Source: Colletotrichum lupini (Eukaryota > Ascomycota > Sordariomycetes > Glomerellales > Glomerellaceae). Taken from it: a stretch of DNA of 64,000 bases. The number at the start of each line of letters is the position of its first letter. The first letter of the stretch is position 1. The notes under the pieces were generated by a model. The model was not told the origin of the DNA and made no database searches. It worked only from the letters and a program-made list of their open reading frames with translations. Position numbers and translations under genes: made by a program. The stretch lies in NCBI RefSeq assembly GCF_023278565.1, contig NC_064675.1:3658001-3722000 (forward strand), in the 5' to 3' direction. Of this stretch, positions 34,176-45,536 are shown in pieces.

Positions 34176-35382
34176 ATGTCCGACGACGGCCCCCGTCTTA
34201 TAAGGCCTATCCCTCGCCGTCCCTTCGAACTAAATCACATTGCTCCGACTCCTCCAGAAGACAACTCGTCTTCCCCCAGTCCGAACCCTGAATTCGATTT
34301 GTCGAGACTGCACAATGCCCAAACAACGTCTTCAGAGTCCGGCTCCATACCTCGCGCCCAGTCGGTGCTTAACATGACCGCATCGACGCTGTTTGGGATC
34401 TACTCGCCAACCACATACGGCAGAGACTCGCGAGATGAGCCGGATACCCCCTGGGGTACTGGGGCGCAAACACCTATCAAGAGGGCCAATGTTGACGACA
34501 CCACATTCGAGCTCATGAAGGATCGCTCCAATCTGTTGCGTCGCCGGCCCTCGTATCGAAGTGGAGCGAAGACTCCGCCGCCCTCAACAACAACCACGGC
34601 CCTGTTCAACCTGTCCCGCATTGCACTTCTCTTTGTGATTGGTATGGGATACGGACTAATGGTCACGAGGTTGCAAAATGAGCACAGATTCTCATCGTTC
34701 CAGGTCGACAGTATGATGAAGCCCGGCTATGACTGGCAGTATCTCACATTATGGGGCTTGTCTGGCGTTGGCCTAGGCGGCCTCCTCCCTTGGTTCGATG
34801 GCGTATGGGAGGATACGTTTGGAAAGGAGGAGGTAGTTTTGGAGGAGACGAACGGCAGCCCACCACCAGAAGATGTCAGCCCTGTAAAGGACTGGGCTGT
34901 GGTTGTCCGCAGCATAGGCGCTTTTGTTGGCATTGTATTCGCCATTGTAAGTGTATCCGTGTTTAAGTGAGTTTCGAATTGGAAAAATTAACAATGGGCA
35001 GCGAAAACTTCCCTGGGCATCTACCCTCCAGGTGTCTCTCACTTTGGCGCTGGTTAACCCGTTTCTGTGGTATTTGATCGACCGTTCGAAACCTGGGTTT
35101 CTGCTTTCGGCCGCTGTGGGCTTGGCGGGATCGGCTGTACTCCTCGGCATCAACCCAGATGTGATGCCTACACCATCATCTCTGACCTACCGGAACGAGT
35201 CGGAGCGGGCCTACTCGGAGCCCATCGCTCTCGGTGGGCTCGCCAGCCAAGAAACTATTGAGACGGGCATTTGGATGCTCAGTGTTTTGTTCTGCAGCTG
35301 CGTTTGCTTTGGCAACATTGGCAGACGATTGGCGTTGAACAAGTCGGCGTCTGCGCGTGGCCGATGGGCTGGTACCAGATGA
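34176..35382 (+). CDS. INSIG-domain ER membrane protein
   Basis: Exons are 34176-34946 and 35002-35382 (55-bp intron, phase 0), giving 383 aa. INSIG proteins sit in the ER membrane and govern sterol synthesis by binding HMG-CoA reductase and, in some fungi, the SREBP pathway (Ins1 in fission yeast, InsA in Aspergilli). The N-terminal 145 residues are disordered, Ser/Pro-rich, with TPP-type phosphorylation candidates. The membrane part follows: segment 1 (LSRIALLFVIGMGYGLMV), segment 2 after the conserved WQYLTLWGLSGVGLGGLLPW, then VRSIGAFVGIVFAI, the WASTLQVSLTLALVNPFLWY stretch, SAAVGLAGSAVLLGI and a final segment (IWMLSVLFCSCVCFGNIG). The tail is basic. The Kozak-like context CAAACATG supports the start; a leader intron precedes it. 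Confidence 0.88.
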
Positions 35383-36044
35383 CAAGATCGTCTGTCATGA
35401 TGGAAACTGTATCATTTCGGGTCATGAGTGTTTCCTAAGCTTTGTATTCTTGGAAAGGTTGGAAACGGTTAAAAGGGGCATATCCGTATGGATACGAATA
35501 TCCATTCCAGGGGTGTATTCTGAACTGTATTTGGTATAAATAGCGTAATGATATTCCCAGCGTCGAGAAATGCTGCTTTGCTAAGCGGCTGTCGCTGGTA
35601 ATAAGCCATGCATTGCCCCGGTGCACCTTTTCGTGTTTGAGACCACGACACTAGGATTCCAACTCATATCATCACACTGATGCTGCCATCATCCGTCCTG
35701 TCGTCCGTCGAATGCACAAAAAAAAGAGTGAATAAGCCTTCTGATCTCGATGTATCAATTTCCAACGTGTATGAAGCCGACTTCGTACCAGTCAGGTTTG
35801 ACTGCAGTATTCCTCTGAAGTGGGCTCTTCGTCTCACTGTTTGGTGTATCCTTCTACTTTTCCCGCATTTGCCTCTAGTTGTAGTAATTTCAATTTTTCC
35901 CAATATTTTCAAGCTTCTTGACGGCAAACCCGGCCAATGTCAAATCAATCTCTTTCGCTTCTTTTTGCCTTTTCAATGTGTGTCGACGATGTAACCCCTT
36001 TCCTTCTTCCAAGTCCATACCACCGTTTTTGTTTTTCTTTTCTT
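35383..36044. other. convergent 3' intergenic region
   Basis: Between the INSIG-type gene (+) and the 142-aa gene (-). No coding frame or RNA gene was recognised. Confidence 0.55.
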
Positions 36045-36774
36045 TCAGATAGCCTGCTTCAAGACATCGACAACCGCCTGCGATCTCGAAACAATATCGT
36101 TGCCGTAATCCACCTGCGGGAGACCAATCATGGTGAGCAGCTTCGGGTTGGCAATCATTTCGTTGACCGTCGCCGATCGGCCGCAGACGTCGACAAAGGA
36201 CTCGGCGGCTGCGTCGGGGCCGCTGCGACCTGGTACGCCTGGGAGTGTTGCTCTCCATGCCAGCGATTCGGGCTCCTCTTTTTTTCTTGGTCCCCCCCCC
36301 CTCCTCCTTATCCGTTTCCGTACTCCTCCCACACTCCAACTTCTCCGTGCCGCCGGCCTGGTCCCCGCGCGCGCGCACTTGCGCGGCTCGGAGGGAGGGG
36401 GGGTGGGCTCGGGTACGGGGTCCGACAACACATCTCTTTCCGACCTCAATTCAAGGTCGACAAGAAAAGGGACAACACGTGCAGGGACTGGAACCTAGGC
36501 GGGCGTCATGGCATTTCAACAAACAAAAATGGTCCTAACCGATATCTTGCTGAGGGATCTGCTCCGGATACCGCACGGGCTCGCCGTCGCGGATGTGGTC
36601 GAGCTCCGTCATGATGTACCGGGAGCGGTTGACGTAGTCCCAGACGTGGAAAAGACCCTTGTGGGGGTTCGGCGGGCTCCAGGCCGGGTGGGCCTCGATG
36701 GCGTCGATGAGCTCCGTGAACTTTTCAATGATTTTGGCGCGGTGCTCGGGGGAGGGGAGGCTGAGGGAAGACAT
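36045..36774 (-). CDS. 142-aa protein of unknown function
   Basis: Exons (minus) are 36774-36540 and 36238-36045, joined in phase 1 (GATATC G|GTTAGG ... CCCAG|GC). The 301-bp intron is much longer than others in the window and contains homopurine/homopyrimidine tracts. The product begins MSSLSLPSPEHRAKIIEKFT and continues with HPAWSPPNPHKGLFHVWDYV, a stretch that looks structured and conserved. The second exon encodes a helical C-terminus (ATVNEMIANPKLLTMIG). Most of the protein would be alpha-helical and soluble; there is no signal peptide. I do not recognise a family. The long intron leaves some doubt about the join, but both halves have coding-like codon use and the frame fits. Confidence 0.62.
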
Positions 36775-39700
36775 GATGGGTAGATAGGGAAGACGTAGAT
36801 GGGAAGTATGTTCAACGCCGATGTGGAAAGTGAAGCAAGCGGGAGGAGAAGAGCTGCGGTGTAGGATAAGTAAAGCTGTTGAATATGAGAGTTCCAGACT
36901 TGGCTTTGGATAGAAAGCTATAGCAAAGATACTAGAGTCCGCAAATGTCGGTCAATCGGTAGAGTAAAGAAAAGAAGAAGTGGGAGAGGATTGGGAGGAA
37001 AAATCCTCCGAAAGCTTCCTCAATGTCAACAAACTGTCACATGGAAAGTTTCCTCTTCTGTGAGTTGTCGGTGAGGGTAAGCAAGGGTTTGGAACGCGTT
37101 GCCGCGTTATTGTGGCATGTTTTCCAATCGCACAGACTCGGCTGGGCAACCAAAAGGCAGAAGAAAGCCACAGCTTCAACTCGAATTAGGTTGCGTTTTT
37201 TTGGCTGATGAGGGGAAGAATAGCGAGTGGGGTTTAAATGGCGGCATCTACCCTTGAGATGGGTAGAATGGAGGGGTTCGAGGGGTTGATGGGCAAACAT
37301 GGGTTCAAATGGCTGGTACAGCACCGAAGATCTGCTCTGAAACTGGAAGCTCAGTTGCTGAGTCCATATGACGATCTCGTTACAGACATGAAAGGTAAGG
37401 TGGGTTGCGTGGTTACACAGAGACTAACATCATACAGTATATGCAACATGGTATTAGCCACGAAGCCGACTGGTTCCCAATTTCTTAGAGAACTTCGGCG
37501 CCTAGTTCGTGCATGCCTTGGTACTTCTCTTTTTCTCTCGTGGTACCGAGACATTGATCTCTTCTGGCCGAGCTATGCAGATTTTCCGACCAAGGAGATG
37601 AAAGTTTGTGGTGTAACAACAGTCTTACAGCAACTTACGCCCGCAGTGATAGTGATTACTTGTCACATATATTATCCCCAGTGGCTGAGGATTTTAGTCG
37701 ACAACGCCCAATGAGAAGCTAAAACTGCGGAACAGTTGAAGGATGTGATACTCGATAGATTTTCGCCTCGCACTTCTATTCCGGGCATAGGTGTAGTGCG
37801 AATTGCGCTACTCTAGAGTCGAACTCGAGCCATCAAACGACTCTCGTTGCCTCGTAAGGTAGTAGCGCGTCTAACATACGCTTAGTGCTGGCAAGTCAGG
37901 CTCCGCGGCCCCGGCAACATTGACTATCTGTGAGGTGAAGATGGCTGGCGGCGGCAACGGCCACGCAAGACGTCTGTGGCCAGGGACAGGCGCAAGACCG
38001 GCTGGCAGAGTGGCAACCGCAGAAAAGCTCTACAGCTGGCTAGTGCGCAGGAAGCGAGCGGTATGTGAGTAGCCTCATGACTTTACGCCACTACATTGCT
38101 TGAGCAAGGCTGAATCGAGATCCTGCTGTCTGCGTTCTTCGACCAAAGAGGCTAGTTGTTCGGGGCACTACTCACATTTGTTAGGCTTCGTGAGCGATGA
38201 GCAGCCCCATTGTCTAGTAGTGTTAGGACTGCGATCAGTCAAGAGTCAAGATCCGAGGCTGACGACTAGTAAGCAGGACCAGGACTAGGAATTATGGGAA
38301 TCGAGGACTAGGTCTAGGGCCAATGAGGACTTGCCAGAGCTGAAACCGAGTTGGGAAAAAAGTCATGTTGCAGATGCTCATGAGACTGAGAGGGAGACAT
38401 CCGAGACACGGTCGCCCGAAGGATAAGTCAGTTCTGCGCTTCTCAGACCTAATAGGGAGACTTATTGCCTAGATTGCCGAGAAGAAAATAGCCAACAAGG
38501 CCAGAACTTCAATGTTGAGCGAGAGGTACAGAAAGCAGCGGGCGTGAAAGGCAGGGGGGGAAAGTAGCCAAAGTGTCATGACGCACTGGATCTGAGAAGC
38601 TGAGCTGCATCTGAGTGGGCGCGGCAGCGAACAAGGCGCTGGAAAAAACGCTGGACCCTGGCTTGCCCGGGCATGTTTGCGCTGTCTTGGGTACGTGCAG
38701 GCGCTAGCGCCGATTGCCGGCCACAATAGAACCGAGCGGGATCGTTAAAAGCAGTTGCGATCACTTTCCAGAAGGCTCATCTTCGTCCGACTCAAGCATC
38801 GAGGTGGGAGGAAAAAACGCAGTTTTGTGTGGGAATACGGGCCACAGGCACACATTGTTGCCTCCAGTTTCCCTGATGAGAGACAGAGGCGTCCGCCCAG
38901 CGGTACTCGCGAAGTCGCGGTACTTGTCGGCATGGATGAAGCGTGGTGAATGGCCATGCTTGCTGATGTCAGGGTCCTGGGTCTCGTCCGCATCGAGATC
39001 TGGCTGCGGCCGCCACGAATACCTAGGTACGTGGTATTATTTTGCGGTGTGGCAGTTGTACTCGTAAGTTGCCGGCCACAGTGGTATTTCGGGTTTTGGC
39101 CTTTCGGAAATTGTTGGTTGGACGGTTCGGGGAGATGGAAAGTCCCTTGCAGATTTACGGTTACTGAATCTTTTCCCACGACATACGAGAGATTGCTTGT
39201 GTCTTGCCGCAAAGTCGATAGATCGCCTACCCTGCAATACATCCCGGCCGGGATTCGGACCAGAACAGACAAGAGCAGACGGGAGGGACTCGTGGAGGCG
39301 GGCCATCCTCCGAACATCACGTGGCATGTGTTGTCTCATGTCTTGCTGAGGTAAGCAGTCCCGACAGCGCGTGTGCACCTTCCAGGAAGCCCGCAGAACA
39401 GATATCCAAAAGAGGGGCAACAAGATGCTCAATTGCGTCATACCATAGGTCCGTATCTCTGTAAACCTGCAAGTACCAGTTGACAGTGTCCAACAGCAAA
39501 ACTCATATAACACAAGGCAGGTTGTCTAGGTTCTAAGGCTCCCTCGAAACAAATCAGGCAGTCGACCCCTCCATCAATTCGAGGCAAGAGGCAAAAACGC
39601 CCCGATCAAGCGTCTTTGAGCACATGAGATGAGCTGAAGATCTAGGACATCTACCGAGTTTAAATGTGCGTAAACACTGCTCCACAAATATCACAGAGTT

Positions 39701-40884
39701 TCCAGCTACTGGGAATTGCAGATCAGAAGAACAGTTAGTGCCGGTAAAAACCAAAGGCAGCTCGTAGCTCCAAGGTAAGGCAAGCCCACAGTCGATCAGC
39801 CCGCCGTGCAGCCGTTGAGAAGGGAAAATCTAGAAAGAAAATGCACTAGGCACGGAGAACAAAAACTGATTGAGCCATGTTGTCCCAATCGGTCTCCCGT
39901 TCTCGCACTCACGCTTCAGGTTCTCTCGCCCGTCTCTATTGGACCCCGTGGTGTCCAAGACTCCAAGTGTCGTCACAACTAGCCTAGAAATTTGGCTACT
40001 GACAACAGCCCGCTAAGCCCTTTTCCGACTAGGCGCAAGGGGCCCCGTTCAGGGCATCTGGGAAAGAGCCACAAGAGCCCGCCCATGCGTCGTCGCCTGC
40101 CGCGAACTTCGCAACTTGTACCGGTACTTGACATGACCTTGGAATCTCGACAAGGACCGCCGGGCCTGGCGCTGTCCGGGGGCGGCTCTCTTGCTGCTTC
40201 CTCTCATTGTTCTTTCCTGCTTGTTGCTGAGATGTCGCTCCCATGGCTCCCCAATCGTAGCCCACCTCTGCCTTTCTCTCCAATTTCATTGACCTCATTG
40301 CACGGCCACACCATCCCCCGAACGCACCCCTCCTAAACCGTCCAGCCGCCCAGCGAATTGGTAACTCGACGTTAAATGTATGACGCCTGCCAGTTGTTAT
40401 CCACCATCATTACCTTCGCGCCCCCAAACGTACTCTTTCTATGCGACAGACACTGGCTTGGTACATGCATCCCGCCAGTTCTCCAGCTTCTAGCTCCGGC
40501 CCTCGGTCTACTAGCTTTGCCGGTCTCTCTTCACCTGTCCGCTTTTGATCTCGTTCAGGCGCATCATGAGATCCGCTCGTTTCTGGAACCTCTGCAGCCC
40601 TGGTGATCCCGCATATATGACCCCTGGTCACTGTCCCCCCGTCTCTTTCTTGCTGGATCTTACATACGCTCAGGTGGCTACACGAAATACATAGCCATCC
40701 TCCACCACTCGACTTCGGCGGCGCTTCGTTTAACTGTCTCGACTCACCGACGACACGTCCATTATACACCACGAGAGCAGGATTGTGCTAGGGAAGAAAA
40801 GGTCATTTACGAAACGAACCGGTCGCGAACTCATACAGACATCTACCTAAGCTGTGCCAGCACCGAGCTGGTGGAGACGGCTTC
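36775..40884. other. 4.1-kb intergenic region
   Basis: Divergent region between the 142-aa gene (-) and the double-RING gene (+). Several open frames of 60-190 codons occur on both strands, but their composition is not protein-like and none has convincing splice or start context. A 64-bp tRNA-like inverted repeat lies at 37805-37868 (see rejected items). A TACCTAGGTAC motif lies near 39024. The last 700 bp are C/T-rich and probably leader. Confidence 0.5.
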
Positions 40885-42540
40885 ATGTCCTCCGACCAAC
40901 CCCGAGTCGTCGAGAGCAGACCATCGGCCCTCACGTCCAACCCGGTACACGAAGCCGAGGACGAAAAGGATCATGGCACTGTCGAACGGCCACTGGAGGG
41001 CGACCAAATTCGAGGAGTCATTCGCCTGATACAATGCCGAAAATGCTCCCACCTTCTCCAAGAGCCAATTACACTTCCTTGCGGTCGAAGCCTCTGTAAA
41101 CAATGTGTCCCAGAAACACACACTCGAGAAAATATATCATATCCCGCCACGCCAAATAGATTACAAGGCTTCGAATGCCCTTATGTGGAATGTGGGAAGA
41201 ACCATGCCGTGGGCGACTGTGGCGTTGATGTCATCCTCACCAAGGCAGTCAACAACTTCAAGTTTGAGATGGAGAAGGCGAAAGAGACGAGCACCAAAGC
41301 CGAGATCTCCACGCATGTCATCATCAACAGTTCAGGTGCTGGGCAGTCAGATATGAGGGACGACAACGCAGAAGTGGCGAGGGTTGTGAAAGGAGGCCCC
41401 CTGCTCGCAGTCTATACGTTGGCAGATACAGGCGAGTTGGACTACAACTCAGCCGTCACTTTTGCCGAAGTCTCGTCACTCGGAGATGAGGCTACATCAA
41501 TCGACTCAAGGACATTTTCCAAAGTAAAGGAATCTGTACGCACGGAAATGGACTGCCAGGTTTGCTATGCCTTGTTCTACGACCCTCTCACGACAGTTTG
41601 CGGCCACACTTTCTGTCGATCGTGCTTACACCGCGTGTTGGACCACTCCTCCTACTGTCCGATTTGTCGACGAGGGTTGTCAGTTAGCCCTCTGCTATAC
41701 CAGGAGTCATGCCCATCAAATGAGAGTCTGAAAACCATCATTCAGACTTTTTGGGCCGATGCCGTTCTCACAAGAGGCGATGCTTTGGCGGCGGAAGCAA
41801 TGAACAGACATCGGGAGTTTGATATTCCTATTTTTGTCTGCACATTGTCGTTTCCAATGATGCCGACCTTTCTCCATGTCTTTGAGCCGCGCTATCGCCT
41901 GATGATACGCCGAGCTTTGGAGGGCGACCGAACTTTCGGCATGGTGCTACCTCAACGACCCCGGACAGCCAACGACACACACTTTGTGCAATACGGAACC
42001 CTCTTACGCATTGTGAACGCCGAGTACTTTGCAGACGGCAGGAGCCTGATCGAGACATCTGGCATATCACGCTTTAGAATAACCAGACATGGCATTTTGG
42101 ATGGATATTTGGTGGGGAAAATTGAACGGATTGACGACATATCGATCGCGGAGGAAGAAGATCTAGAGGCAACCGAGACACAACAAGCCCTAGAAAGATA
42201 CGAAAGCGCAGCCACACATCAGAGCGAAGACTCGAGTTTGCCGAGACCACTTACGACTACCCCCGAGGATCTCTCAACAATGCCAACTAGCGACCTTCTG
42301 TCCTTGGGTGTTTCCTTTGTGCAGAGAATGAGGCAACAAAGCGTGCCGTGGCTGGCACAACGAATGCTGGCTATTTATGGGGAATGCCCCAACGATCCGG
42401 CACTTTTTCCTTGGTGGTTTGCCAGCATCCTGCCAGCCAAGGAATACGAGAAGTACAAACTTTTGGAAACACGAAGCGTCAGAGAGCGACTCAAGATCTG
42501 CTGCGGCTGGATTTTGGAATGGGAGTCAAGCAGGTGGTGA
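40885..42540 (+). CDS. LON-domain and double-RING protein (LONRF type E3 candidate)
   Basis: A single exon of 551 aa. The second RING (224-261) is a classic C3HC4 (C224, C227, C239, H241, C244, C247, C258, C261; TVCGHTFCRSCLHRVL), so ubiquitin ligase activity is likely. The first, at 51-75, is RING-like (CRKC, LPCGRSLCKQC) but has Arg where the His ligand is usual; Cys98 and Cys103 follow after a long loop. The C-terminal half (about 313-540) is a Lon substrate-binding N-terminal domain (FVCTLSFPMMPTFLHVFEPR, then RFRITRHGILDGYLVGKIER). The RING-RING-LON order matches vertebrate LONRF proteins and widespread fungal relatives, which lack the Lon ATPase and protease parts. It is presumably a cytosolic quality-control ligase. 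The start is the first ATG; the end WILEWESSRW is family-like. Confidence 0.9.
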   Translation: MSSDQPRVVESRPSALTSNPVHEAEDEKDHGTVERPLEGDQIRGVIRLIQCRKCSHLLQEPITLPCGRSLCKQCVPETHTRENISYPATPNRLQGFECPYVECGKNHAVGDCGVDVILTKAVNNFKFEMEKAKETSTKAEISTHVIINSSGAGQSDMRDDNAEVARVVKGGPLLAVYTLADTGELDYNSAVTFAEVSSLGDEATSIDSRTFSKVKESVRTEMDCQVCYALFYDPLTTVCGHTFCRSCLHRVLDHSSYCPICRRGLSVSPLLYQESCPSNESLKTIIQTFWADAVLTRGDALAAEAMNRHREFDIPIFVCTLSFPMMPTFLHVFEPRYRLMIRRALEGDRTFGMVLPQRPRTANDTHFVQYGTLLRIVNAEYFADGRSLIETSGISRFRITRHGILDGYLVGKIERIDDISIAEEEDLEATETQQALERYESAATHQSEDSSLPRPLTTTPEDLSTMPTSDLLSLGVSFVQRMRQQSVPWLAQRMLAIYGECPNDPALFPWWFASILPAKEYEKYKLLETRSVRERLKICCGWILEWESSRW

Positions 42541-43441
42541 GTAATCCCTGCCCGATGCTTTCTTCTTTTGCGCCCTTTTGTTTGGAGTTTTTCCGTACCG
42601 ATTCAGACGCTCTGTAAGGGTTCTTTTATAGAGACTCGGTGTGGATGTCATTGTTGCCCCCGTTTGCTTGTTATTAGACAATTAAACAGACGGGCTAAGG
42701 TGCAGAAACTTTCAGGAGGGCCCTTATTGACGGCCGCTCAGGTCCCTCTCAGACTGCAGAATCTTCTGATGCTGGGGACTAGCTCAGCTACGGGCGCCGA
42801 AGGCCTCGCCCAAGAGACATGAATTGAAATTGGCCACGAGGAAGCCGAGACTTTGGCCTACGAGGGTTAACTTATCGACTACAAGGCTCCCTCTCCACTG
42901 GGATGTTAGGATGCGGGGGTGGCAGTTGTCGTGAATTTCTCGCATTTGCATGGCAGCATTGGGCATGTACTAGGAATCCTTCACGGCATTATATTACGAC
43001 ACAATACAGATACCAAATTGGCCTATGTAGGTATACTAGAGAACCATGTCAAACAGAAGTTGAAGAATGCAAATTCGCTCATGTTTCCGACGTATGCAAA
43101 TTCAAGTCGATGTCTAGCTGTTAACTTACCCAGGGCAGCCTCGAAGATAACAGCTTTGTTGATGATTCTCATGCTTCGTCAGATACCCCCGATGTAACCA
43201 GGGATATATGCTCAGCAAGTGCCACCACGCGAGGGATGTTCTCCAGAGGGGACATTGGCACCTTATTCATACTAGACAAGCCTACGACCGTCCGTGACTT
43301 CCTCAAAATATCTGGTCGTCGTTCACTTTAGACTACAACTTTCACACATCCGTCCTCCTTTGCCACAACACGACCGATTTTGCCATCTTTCAAGCAACTG
43401 TCTTTCCGTCATCATTCACCACCTATTATTATCACCTCAAA
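42541..43441. other. intergenic region
   Basis: 3' region of the LON/RING gene and upstream region of the broken small gene. The last about 150 bp (C/T-rich, ending ATCACCTCAAAATG) resemble a normal fungal 5' leader. Confidence 0.5.
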
Positions 43442-43676
43442 ATGTTTTCCACCGCTTCAAGGACACATTCAACGACAAGCGCTTCGGCAAGGAAGCCAGG
43501 AATGATTGAATCAACGCCGTAGCAGCTGTACCCAAAGATACAGAGATGCAGAGATAGACGACTGGGAGCAGGACAGCGCACAGCGGACATCAATGAAGGC
43601 TGGTGCGTCCGAGTTGGCCGAAACTGGTGCGGAATTGGAAATCATAGATGACTTTGCCAAGAAACCAGTGTTGTAG
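43442..43676 (+). pseudogene. small gene of about 77 codons broken by two frameshifts
   Basis: No single frame is long here, yet coding-like sequence continues across three frames in order. An ATG with good leader context (CAAAATG, 43442) is followed after a few bases by CACCGCTTCAAGGACACATT, which reads HRFKDTFNDKRFGKEARN in the next frame. From about 43507 the third frame reads NQRRSSCTQRYRDAEIDDWE and runs, through a Glu/Asp/Ala-rich helix (SELAETGAELEIIDDFAKK), to a TAG at 43674. Each shift has the same sense, as expected from a single-base loss; the first lies at a TTTT run. No GT-AG intron fits. The order, codon bias and leader suggest a recently inactivated or mis-assembled small gene. 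I do not recognise the family. Confidence 0.5.
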
Positions 43677-44281
43677 AGTGGGCATTCAATGTCGGCCTCT
43701 TGCTCTGCTGCTACTTATCCTTTCTGTTTGAATGGTGCTGGTCTTCAATGCCTTTGTAAATTGCTTCAATAGAAACTTATAACAATGAGTAAAGTGACTG
43801 TGTTCGCAATTAACAACCAAGTCACAATTCAGACGCTTGATTCGAGGTAAACGAGATGCGCACCCCGCCGTGATCAAGCTTCTGTCAAAGCTAGGTCTGT
43901 TGAGAGATCCCCGTCTTTCATTCGGACAAAAAACAGCCTATACGTGAGATAGTCACTAGGACGCAAGAATAATGTCATAACTATAGATTGGCTCGGCTCT
44001 TCAGTCTCCTTACACAATACTTTGACTTGGGAGTTTTGCAAGAACGTTCTCCGCTTGGGAAATCTCCGAGCAATGGCTAGCTCAAAGGGTCCTTCTAGTG
44101 GCCTATGACACTCGCGGTGCGTGGATGTAGTCAAGTCGACTTTCTAAAATGGGCAACTTCTACTCCCCGTGCTTGGGCGTCAAACATGACGCCTTTAAGC
44201 ATCCATGACGCCTCATAAATAGCAAGAAAAGCGAGCCCGAGCCATGTCGGCCGGCACAAATAATTCGAAGGCACCCCGAAT
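43677..44281. other. convergent 3' intergenic region
   Basis: 3' region of the Med2-like gene. No feature was recognised. Confidence 0.55.
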
Positions 44282-45536
44282 TTACTGAATTCCAAAAAAG
44301 GCATCGTCAAACTTGCCGTGCTCCATTTCTGTCATGTCTCCAAAAAACATATCATCGAAGCTGTTACCATCGCCCCCGTCGCCGCCCATGTTCATATCGA
44401 GGTCCATGTTCTCCATGCTTGTATTCCCATCGAGGTTGAACAGATCGTCGATGTTGGTGGACTCCTGCTTCTCCATCTTGGCTTCCACCGGCTTCTCTTG
44501 GCTAGCTGCCGACGCTGTTGCTCCTGCCGACGCTGTTGCTCCTGCCGAGGCTGGCGGGGCTGCACCAGTCTCTTGTTTCGTAGCGCTATCTGGAGGAAGG
44601 AGATTATCGAGCGACAAGAGGTCGCCGCCTATGTCGCCGGAGCCGAATGATATGTCCATGGCCGCATCCTGTACCTGGGCTTGGTCTGGTGCCTCGTTGC
44701 TGGGTGGCGCCAAACTGAAGGTCATATCCGTGAAATGGAACTCTGGGTTGTTGCCCTCAGTACCGCCTCCAGAGTCGTCACCAAGACCAAACAAGTCATC
44801 CATGGGCGCCTCTGGGGCACCTGAAGGCTGAGGTTGCGAACTTGGCGGCTCGGTCTTAAACTCCTGCTTGATCTCGCCCATAGGGGCCATCATAGCCGGT
44901 GGTGCAGCAGGTGGTGCTGGTGTCATCTCCTGCTTCACTTGGGGACTGGGTTCGGGCGCTGGCTGGAAGCCGACGCCCATGTCAGGGAACGGAGCCATTG
45001 ATGGTGCTGTGCTTGGTTCTGCGGGAACCCTCTGCGGACCCGTAGCCTCCGTGGTCTTGGGTTCATTCTCAGGAGGCGTTGGCTCTCGAGACGAAGAGTC
45101 GAGGTCGATGGCCATGGGTGATTTGGTCTGCGCCTCGACTGGCGCAGGCTGTTCCACCGGTTGTCTTGCCTGCTGAAAACGATCCAAATCTCTTTGTAGG
45201 GCAGCCTTGGCCCGTATCTGCCGTCGGTGTTACTACTAGACGCAAGAAAGGGACCTCACTTGAGTGACTTACTATCTCGCTCTCCAAATCATCCAGTTTC
45301 CAGTGGAAGCTCTCGATGATCTCTGGCATCTTTGTTTGTAAAGAGGCTTGGGCCTGGAATTGATGCCTGCCATCTTTGCTAAGAGACTTCAGTGCCTTGC
45401 CTGTTTGGACCAGCTGCGGATATGATCAGCCATTACAGTCACGTATTTGAAATTACCAAATTTTACATACCACATCGTTTATAAGTCCATGCAGTGCTTC
45501 CGCAGAGTCAGAAGTCGACGCCTTCGAGTTTGCCAT
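44282..45536 (-). CDS. putative Mediator subunit Med2-like protein
   Basis: Exons (minus) are 45536-45471, 45413-45273 and 45217-44282, introns 57 and 55 bp, giving 380 aa. The first 90 residues are helical and coiled-coil-like (GLINDV, then LVQTGKALKSLSKDGRHQFQ, MPEIIESFHWKLDDLESEI, IRAKAALQRDLDRFQQ). The rest is disordered: Pro/Gln/Ala-rich with two VKQE/IKQE sumoylation-like matches, then acidic clusters with hydrophobic residues (MDDLFGLGDD, NIDDLFNLDG, SFDDMFFGDM, KFDDAFFGI) that look like activation-domain or co-activator binding motifs. A short N-terminal helical module with an acidic tail fits the fungal Med2 group of the Mediator tail, but this is from memory of overall design and not from a diagnostic motif. 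Another transcription-associated protein is possible. An 18-bp tandem repeat encodes SAGATA units. Confidence 0.72.
44508..44553. repeat. 18-bp tandem repeat inside the Med2-like coding sequence
   Basis: Two exact copies of an 18-bp unit (44508-44525, 44526-44543) and a partial third. On the coding strand they give Ala/Gly/Ser/Thr repeats (SAGATA). Copy number may vary between strains. Confidence 0.9.

Noticed and set aside
37805..37868. tRNA-like hairpin on the minus strand (8-bp closing stem GCGCTACT/AGTAGCGC, T-loop-like GAGTTCGACTC, possible TTG anticodon loop)
   Set aside because: Only 64 nt between the stem ends, no proper D-arm, G at position 32 and a mismatch in the T stem; at best a degraded tRNA relic. 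A tRNAscan covariance score would decide.
38950..39354. Open frame of 134 codons with Trp/Phe-rich stretch
   Set aside because: Arg/Val/Trp composition and overlapping open frames on the other strand indicate non-coding DNA; no promoter-like leader.
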